In this document: positions 6,867 to 8,593 of the stretch, piece by piece | How positions within the stretch are numbered: the stretch's first letter is position 1 | Layout: every line of letters begins with the position of its first letter | Origin: an uncultured Prevotella sp. | Lineage (GTDB): Bacteria; Bacteroidota; Bacteroidia; Bacteroidales; Bacteroidaceae | Assembly: GCA_934230685.1 (NCBI GenBank) | Contig: CAKQFF010000074.1 | Span: 1 to 8,593, forward strand | Direction of reading: 5' to 3' | DNA length: 8,593 nucleotides | Translations under genes and position numbers: made by a program | The notes under the pieces: model-generated | What the model saw: only the letters and a program-made list of their open reading frames with translations | Told to the model about the DNA's origin: nothing | The model's database searches: none

Positions 6867-8201
6867 ATGAAAAAGTCTTTACTCACAGTGGTTGCCATGA
6901 TGGCAACATGCAGCGCTGTAATGGCGCAGAACGGTATCGTTGAAGTACCTGACGCAGAAGGTCACGGTTTTATGGCAACAACCATGTCGCCTAACGGTAA
7001 GTACATTGCCGGTTCAGACGCAATGACACAGGGTGGATTCTTGTTCGACCGCGAGAGCAAGCAGATCGTAACCTTCGACCCACTCGACATCACCGAAGGT
7101 GTAGACACCGATCTTCAGATAAAATCAATCTCAAACAGTGGTTTGGCAGTAGGATGGAACGGATATGCCAGCACATTCGATTTCGCTACAAAGAAATGCA
7201 CCACTTTCGGTGAGGTAGACCAGTACTTGTTCCTCGGCATCAGTCCTTCGGGCAACTACATCGTAGGCGCACGCTATGACGACGGCAACGAAGAGGGCAC
7301 ACCTTGCATCTTCAACAATGGCACACCGATAGACCTGCCGGAACCAACCGACAAGTTCCTCGGCTACGCCTCAGCAGGTGCATCAGCATTGTCGGTTAGC
7401 GACGACGCTACCATCTCTGGCTATTTCGTAGACGACATGGCTACACGCCCTGCTACAATATGGACTCCTAACAAGGATGGAAAGACATTCTCGGTTTATC
7501 CTATCTCACGTCGTTACTTTGCTCCGTCGGCAGAGTCGGAACTTCCTTTCGCAACATTCACTTGCGACCAGACCACAATGAGTCCTAACGGCAAGTGGCT
7601 CGTAATCAACTACGAGAAATACGTGGATGCATGGGAGTCGGTAGTAGGTGTAGCACGCTACAACCTTGAGAACGACTCAGTAGAGTTCTTCACTCCAAAT
7701 GCTGAGGAAGACGAGCGCTTCGAGGATGCAGGCAGCGAGGTTTACGGATGCGCTGTTTCTGACGAGGGTACTATCGTTGGTTTCTACGGTGGCGCATACG
7801 GTCCGCGCGTAGGCTTCATGTGGAAGAATGGCGAAAGCACTATCCAGACTCTTTCTACAGCATTCCCTGGTGCCACAAGATTGGCTGAGTATGACGAAGG
7901 TTACTTCAACACTCCATGCGGCATCTCTGCCGACGGTCGCTACATCACTGGCTTCGCAGCCGTTACTCCTGCCGGTGCTGATGAGGACGATTATGTACAG
8001 GACACTTACGTTTCTTGGATTCTCGACACAGAGGATGAGTCGGCTACAACAGCTGTAGAGTCAGTAGCCAAGGACAACAACAAGGTTGCCAAGGTTAAGG
8101 CTCGCTACTCTCTCGACGGTATGCGTCGCGACGGCAAGTTCAAGGGTGTGAACATCCTTCGCATGACCAACGGCAAGACTGTTAAGAAGATCGTGAAATA
8201 A
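6867..8201 (+). CDS. Secreted beta-propeller-like repeat protein with T9SS-type C-terminus
   Basis: This 444-residue protein has a signal peptide (MKKSLL, hydrophobic core, V-M-A) cleaved near A20 before QNG. The body holds seven copies of a short motif of the form [MIV]S-x-x-G-x-x-I-x-G: MSPNGKYIAGS (40), ISNSGLAVGW (88), ISPSGNYIVGA (125), VSDDATISGY (177), MSPNGKWLVIN (238), VSDEGTIVGF (297) and ISADGRYITGF (353). Between them lie F-x-W/F-x-x-x-x-G-type strands. This resembles HAF-type extracellular repeats and, with seven copies, fits a seven-bladed propeller (inference). The end (about 394-444: RYSLDGMRRDG, then GVNILRMTNGKTVKKIVK) resembles a T9SS sorting tail. No catalytic motif is evident, so binding or a structural role is more likely than enzymatic activity. 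The ATG is well placed after an AT-rich leader. It has its own promoter and terminator. Confidence 0.92.
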   Translation: MKKSLLTVVAMMATCSAVMAQNGIVEVPDAEGHGFMATTMSPNGKYIAGSDAMTQGGFLFDRESKQIVTFDPLDITEGVDTDLQIKSISNSGLAVGWNGYASTFDFATKKCTTFGEVDQYLFLGISPSGNYIVGARYDDGNEEGTPCIFNNGTPIDLPEPTDKFLGYASAGASALSVSDDATISGYFVDDMATRPATIWTPNKDGKTFSVYPISRRYFAPSAESELPFATFTCDQTTMSPNGKWLVINYEKYVDAWESVVGVARYNLENDSVEFFTPNAEEDERFEDAGSEVYGCAVSDEGTIVGFYGGAYGPRVGFMWKNGESTIQTLSTAFPGATRLAEYDEGYFNTPCGISADGRYITGFAAVTPAGADEDDYVQDTYVSWILDTEDESATTAVESVAKDNNKVAKVKARYSLDGMRRDGKFKGVNILRMTNGKTVKKIVK

Positions 8202-8242
8202 TAATAAGGCAAAGGAGAATACACCTTATATAATACTAATAA

Positions 8243-8278
8243 AGCCCAGGGCATTGATTGCTCTGGGCTATTTTTTTT
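8243..8278 (+). terminator. Intrinsic terminator after the propeller-protein gene
   Basis: AGCCCAGGGC (8243-8252) pairs with GCTCTGGGCT (8260-8269) in a 10-bp stem with one G-U pair and a 7-nt loop, followed by A and eight T residues (8271-8278). It lies about 40 nt after the stop codon. The left arm shares CCCAGGGC with the REP-like element downstream. Confidence 0.88.
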
Positions 8279-8369
8279 GTAAAACATTATCTATAAGTAT
8301 GTATTCATATTTTTTATAAATGTGCGGAAATCTATAGAAGTGGAGGGTATATCAAGACTCCTACAATGC

Positions 8370-8382
8370 GGGCTGAAAGCCC
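8370..8382. repeat. Short GGGCT/AGCCC hairpin, outer part of the REP-like cluster
   Basis: GGGCT, loop GAA, AGCCC forms a 5-bp hairpin just before the larger palindrome. GGGCTGAAAGCCC is a form I recall from dispersed intergenic palindromes in Bacteroidota. It is probably part of the same repeat unit. Confidence 0.6.
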
Positions 8383-8394
8383 AATGTTCTCCAT

Positions 8395-8534
8395 AGCCCA
8401 GTGGCAGCGCCCTGGGTATATAGCGTTCAATAAACAATGCGCCCTGTAAGGGCAGCTTTAATATTCCATTGTTTTATAGTTGCCCTTACAGGGCGCGTTT
8501 GTTCGTAAATACCTTATACCCAGGGCGTTGCCCT
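8395..8534. repeat. REP-like composite imperfect palindrome
   Basis: Two 54-nt arms, 8403-8456 and 8479-8532, are inverted copies separated by 22 nt of AT-rich sequence. Within each arm the outer 18 nt differ at one position and the inner 18 at one position (16 consecutive bases, GCGCCCTGTAAGGGCA at 8439-8454 and its complement at 8481-8496, are identical), while the middle 18 are diverged. The cores are themselves hairpins: GCCCT-GTA-AGGGC, and AGGGC-GTT-GCCCT at 8522-8534. On the left, CCCAG (8397-8401) also pairs with CTGGG (8412-8416). The form is that of a REP/BIME-type dispersed element, possibly mobilised by a REP-associated tyrosine transposase (known family; no such gene is in the window). 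Confidence 0.8.
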
Positions 8535-8567
8535 ACCCTTTATACACATCTACCCTTTATACACATC
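8534..8567. repeat. Exact 17-bp tandem duplication
   Basis: TACCCTTTATACACATC occurs at 8534-8550 and immediately again at 8551-8567, with no mismatches. It abuts the right end of the REP-like palindrome, whose outer core breaks off there. Replication slippage or an insertion-junction duplication could explain it. Confidence 0.9.
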
Positions 8568-8593
8568 TTTGACAATTCTCAACATCTCACATT

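Noticed and set aside
6867..6926. Lipoprotein signal in the propeller protein (Cys15)
   Set aside because: The context M-A-T-C-S is a poor lipobox, and a normal signal peptidase I site (V-M-A before Q21) follows at the expected place.
8105..8287. Minus-strand 60-codon frame across the last terminator
   Set aside because: It overlaps the end of the propeller-protein gene and reads through its terminator hairpin, with no promoter or family match.
8568..8593. Promoter starting with TTTGAC for a gene beyond the window
   Set aside because: No TAnnTTTG element can be seen before the window ends, so it cannot be supported.

Overview
The window looks like a chromosomal segment from a Bacteroidota member close to Prevotellaceae. 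Three things point there: promoters of the Bacteroidota form (TTTG, about 20 bp, TAnnTTTG); weak or absent Shine-Dalgarno sequences with AT-rich leaders; and three successive proteins that carry a signal peptide plus a C-terminal type IX secretion (T9SS) type A-like sorting segment. The species assignment is inference.

Layout. Positions 1-113 (minus strand) hold the 5' end of a gene that runs off the window and resembles the N-terminus of DUF1016/YhcG-type PDDEXK nucleases. Positions 114-492 are intergenic, with a set of degenerate 22-bp phased repeats (about 182-289), a good sigma-ABfr-type promoter (370-401) and a possibly folded 5' leader. Positions 493-3984 encode a 1163-residue secreted protein with a GLUG-repeat region, a Big2-like Ig domain and a T9SS C-terminus. 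After 28 nt comes 4013-6739, an M6-family metalloprotease that starts at TTG and has Fn3-like domains, one apparently split by an inserted jelly-roll-like module. A strong intrinsic terminator (6751-6792) ends this two-gene unit. A new promoter (6787-6817) drives 6867-8201, a 444-residue secreted protein with seven short S-x-x-G-type repeats that suggest a beta-propeller. It ends in a second intrinsic terminator (8243-8278).

The last 300 bases hold no gene that I can support. They hold a REP-like composite: a short hairpin, then a 130-bp imperfect palindrome built from two conserved cores per arm, followed by an exact 17-bp tandem duplication.

Taken together, the window encodes a likely cell-surface or secreted module: a large adhesin-like protein co-transcribed with a zinc protease, then a separately transcribed propeller protein, all apparently exported by Sec and then T9SS. 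I see no clear sign of a wholly new system. The least explained parts are the phased repeats upstream of the operon, the REP-like composite downstream, the N-terminal half of the first protein and the nested domain in the protease.
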